Assembly (NCBI GenBank): GCA_050946115.1
Contig: JBMNUF010000030.1
Span: forward strand, 1 to 24,537
Reading direction: 5' to 3'
DNA from: CAYFRC01 sp050946115
Lineage (GTDB): Bacteria; Bacillota; Clostridia; Christensenellales; Aristaeellaceae
Length of the DNA: 24,537 nt
The notes under the pieces are model-generated. The model made no database searches and had not been told where the DNA came from. It saw only the letters and a list, made by a program, of their open reading frames with translations. Shown in pieces: positions 23,995-24,537 of the stretch (the stretch's first letter is position 1; each line of letters begins with the position of its first letter). The position numbers and the translations under genes are program-made.

Positions 23995-24347
23995 TGCCTT
24001 CCGTGGAAGCCGGCATGGAAAGAGGTCAACGGCACGAGTTTCCCGTTTTTCAATGCATCGATATTCTGCTTCGCGTCGGTTCCGTCCGCCTGATACATTT
24101 TGATGCCGGCGGTCTTGAACACTTCCGCCGCATTCTCTCCGCAGCGCACGGTGATGAGAGCATCCGTTTTCCGATCCGCCACCAGCTGTGCCGCTTTGAT
24201 GCCCGCGCCACCCTGCGCGGAGGCGGCAAGGTTTTCCACGATCTCCGTTTTCTCACTCTCGGTATCGTGTATCATGAAATACGGCGCTCTACCGAAGGAT
24301 ACACATACACTTACCTTATTCTCATCGACCGGAATTGCTATAATCAT
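23991..24347 (-). CDS. NifX-like metal-cluster-binding protein, first gene of the operon
   Basis: The 118-residue product is the third member of the NifX/orange-protein family here: MIIAIPVDENKVSVCVSFGRA, FMIHDTESEKTEIVEN, GGAGIKAAQLVADRKTDALI and VFKTAGIKMYQADG. The ATG at 24347 follows AAAGGAGG; a longer frame reaches 24452 but those residues are unlike the family and run into an IS end. It opens the run of overlapping genes. No clear promoter is visible in the 75 bases before it. Confidence 0.88.
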   Translation of the reverse strand: MIIAIPVDENKVSVCVSFGRAPYFMIHDTESEKTEIVENLAASAQGGAGIKAAQLVADRKTDALITVRCGENAAEVFKTAGIKMYQADGTDAKQNIDALKNGKLVPLTSFHAGFHGRQ

Positions 24348-24424
24348 CTTCTTTTGTCCTCCTTTATTTGTTCGGTCATAATGTCGCCCCGTCTGTACCT
24401 GTGACAGCCCAAAAAAGCGGCTCT

Positions 24425-24537
24425 TCACGGAAAGTTGTGGGAATCGAGCCAAGCAACAGGTAACGAGAGAAAACGGACGAGAGTAAAGAAATACTCGTCA
24501 TCTCTGTAGCCGTAGCCGACACGTTTAGCGACCTTGA
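24425..24537 (-). CDS. C-terminal end of a probable transposase (cut by window edge)
   Basis: The minus strand reads KVAKRVGYGYRDDEYFFTL, then a short tail, and ends SHNFP at a TGA (24425-24427). This resembles C-termini of ISL3-type transposases, but only 37 codons are visible. The outer sequence GGCTCTTCACGG beginning at 24419 looks like an ISL3-type terminal repeat, which would place the IS boundary there. The N-terminal part lies beyond the window. Confidence 0.45.
   Translation of the reverse strand, partial: KVAKRVGYGYRDDEYFFTLVRFLSLPVAWLDSHNFP

Noticed and set aside
20671..24347. Nitrogenase cofactor (nif) cluster
   Set aside because: NifX-like domains occur widely outside nitrogen fixation, and no nifH, nifD, nifK, nifE or nifN is present; the MinD-ferredoxin ATPases point to an ORP-like cluster instead.

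Overview
The window looks like part of the chromosome of an anaerobic, fairly GC-rich member of the Firmicutes, most likely an uncultured relative of the Clostridia. The reasons are the complete style of the oxygen-independent (cbi) cobalamin pathway, sigma-A type promoters, AGGAGG-type ribosome binding sites, frequent GTG starts, and the company of ferredoxin-domain MinD-like ATPases and NifX-like proteins. No taxonomic marker is present, so this is inference.

Region 1 (about 17742 down to 343, minus strand) is one long cobalamin operon. A consensus promoter at 17714-17742 is followed by a cobalamin riboswitch (17505-17692) and an intrinsic terminator (17384-17418). The genes then run cbiK, a secreted protein with repeated NEAT-like modules, a BtuF/BtuC/BtuD-type ABC transporter, cbiB, cbiD, cobD, cbiP, cbiA, cbiC, cbiF, cbiG, cbiH, a cbiJ-cbiE-cbiT fusion and a small Cys-rich protein. 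Most junctions overlap by 1-20 bases, many as ATGA. Together they cover most steps from cobalt-sirohydrochlorin to adenosylcobinamide phosphate. cbiL and the nucleotide-loop genes (cobU, cobS, cobT, cobC) are not in the window. The first five genes look like an envelope module: CbiK, the NEAT-like protein and the binding protein all carry Sec signal peptides. An exported cobaltochelatase beside a tetrapyrrole-type importer is the most intriguing biology here.

Region 2 (about 17916-20142) is a scar zone. It holds an IS256-family element with an 18/21 imperfect terminal inverted repeat, a pair of convergent promoter-like inverted repeats behind its transposase, an internally deleted and frameshifted DUF5714-type gene, and a second frameshifted gene fragment. 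The last 130 bases of the element recur in direct orientation at 126-255, on the far side of the cobalamin operon.

Region 3 (24347 down to 20155, minus strand) is a second tight operon: a NifX-like protein, two MinD-type ATPases with inserted 2x[4Fe-4S] ferredoxin domains, a metallo-beta-lactamase-fold hydrolase, two more NifX-like proteins and a flavin reductase-like protein. It resembles the orange-protein (ORP) gene clusters of Desulfovibrio and suggests metal-sulfur cluster handling of unknown purpose. Its upstream side abuts what appears to be the 3' end of another insertion sequence, cut by the window edge.
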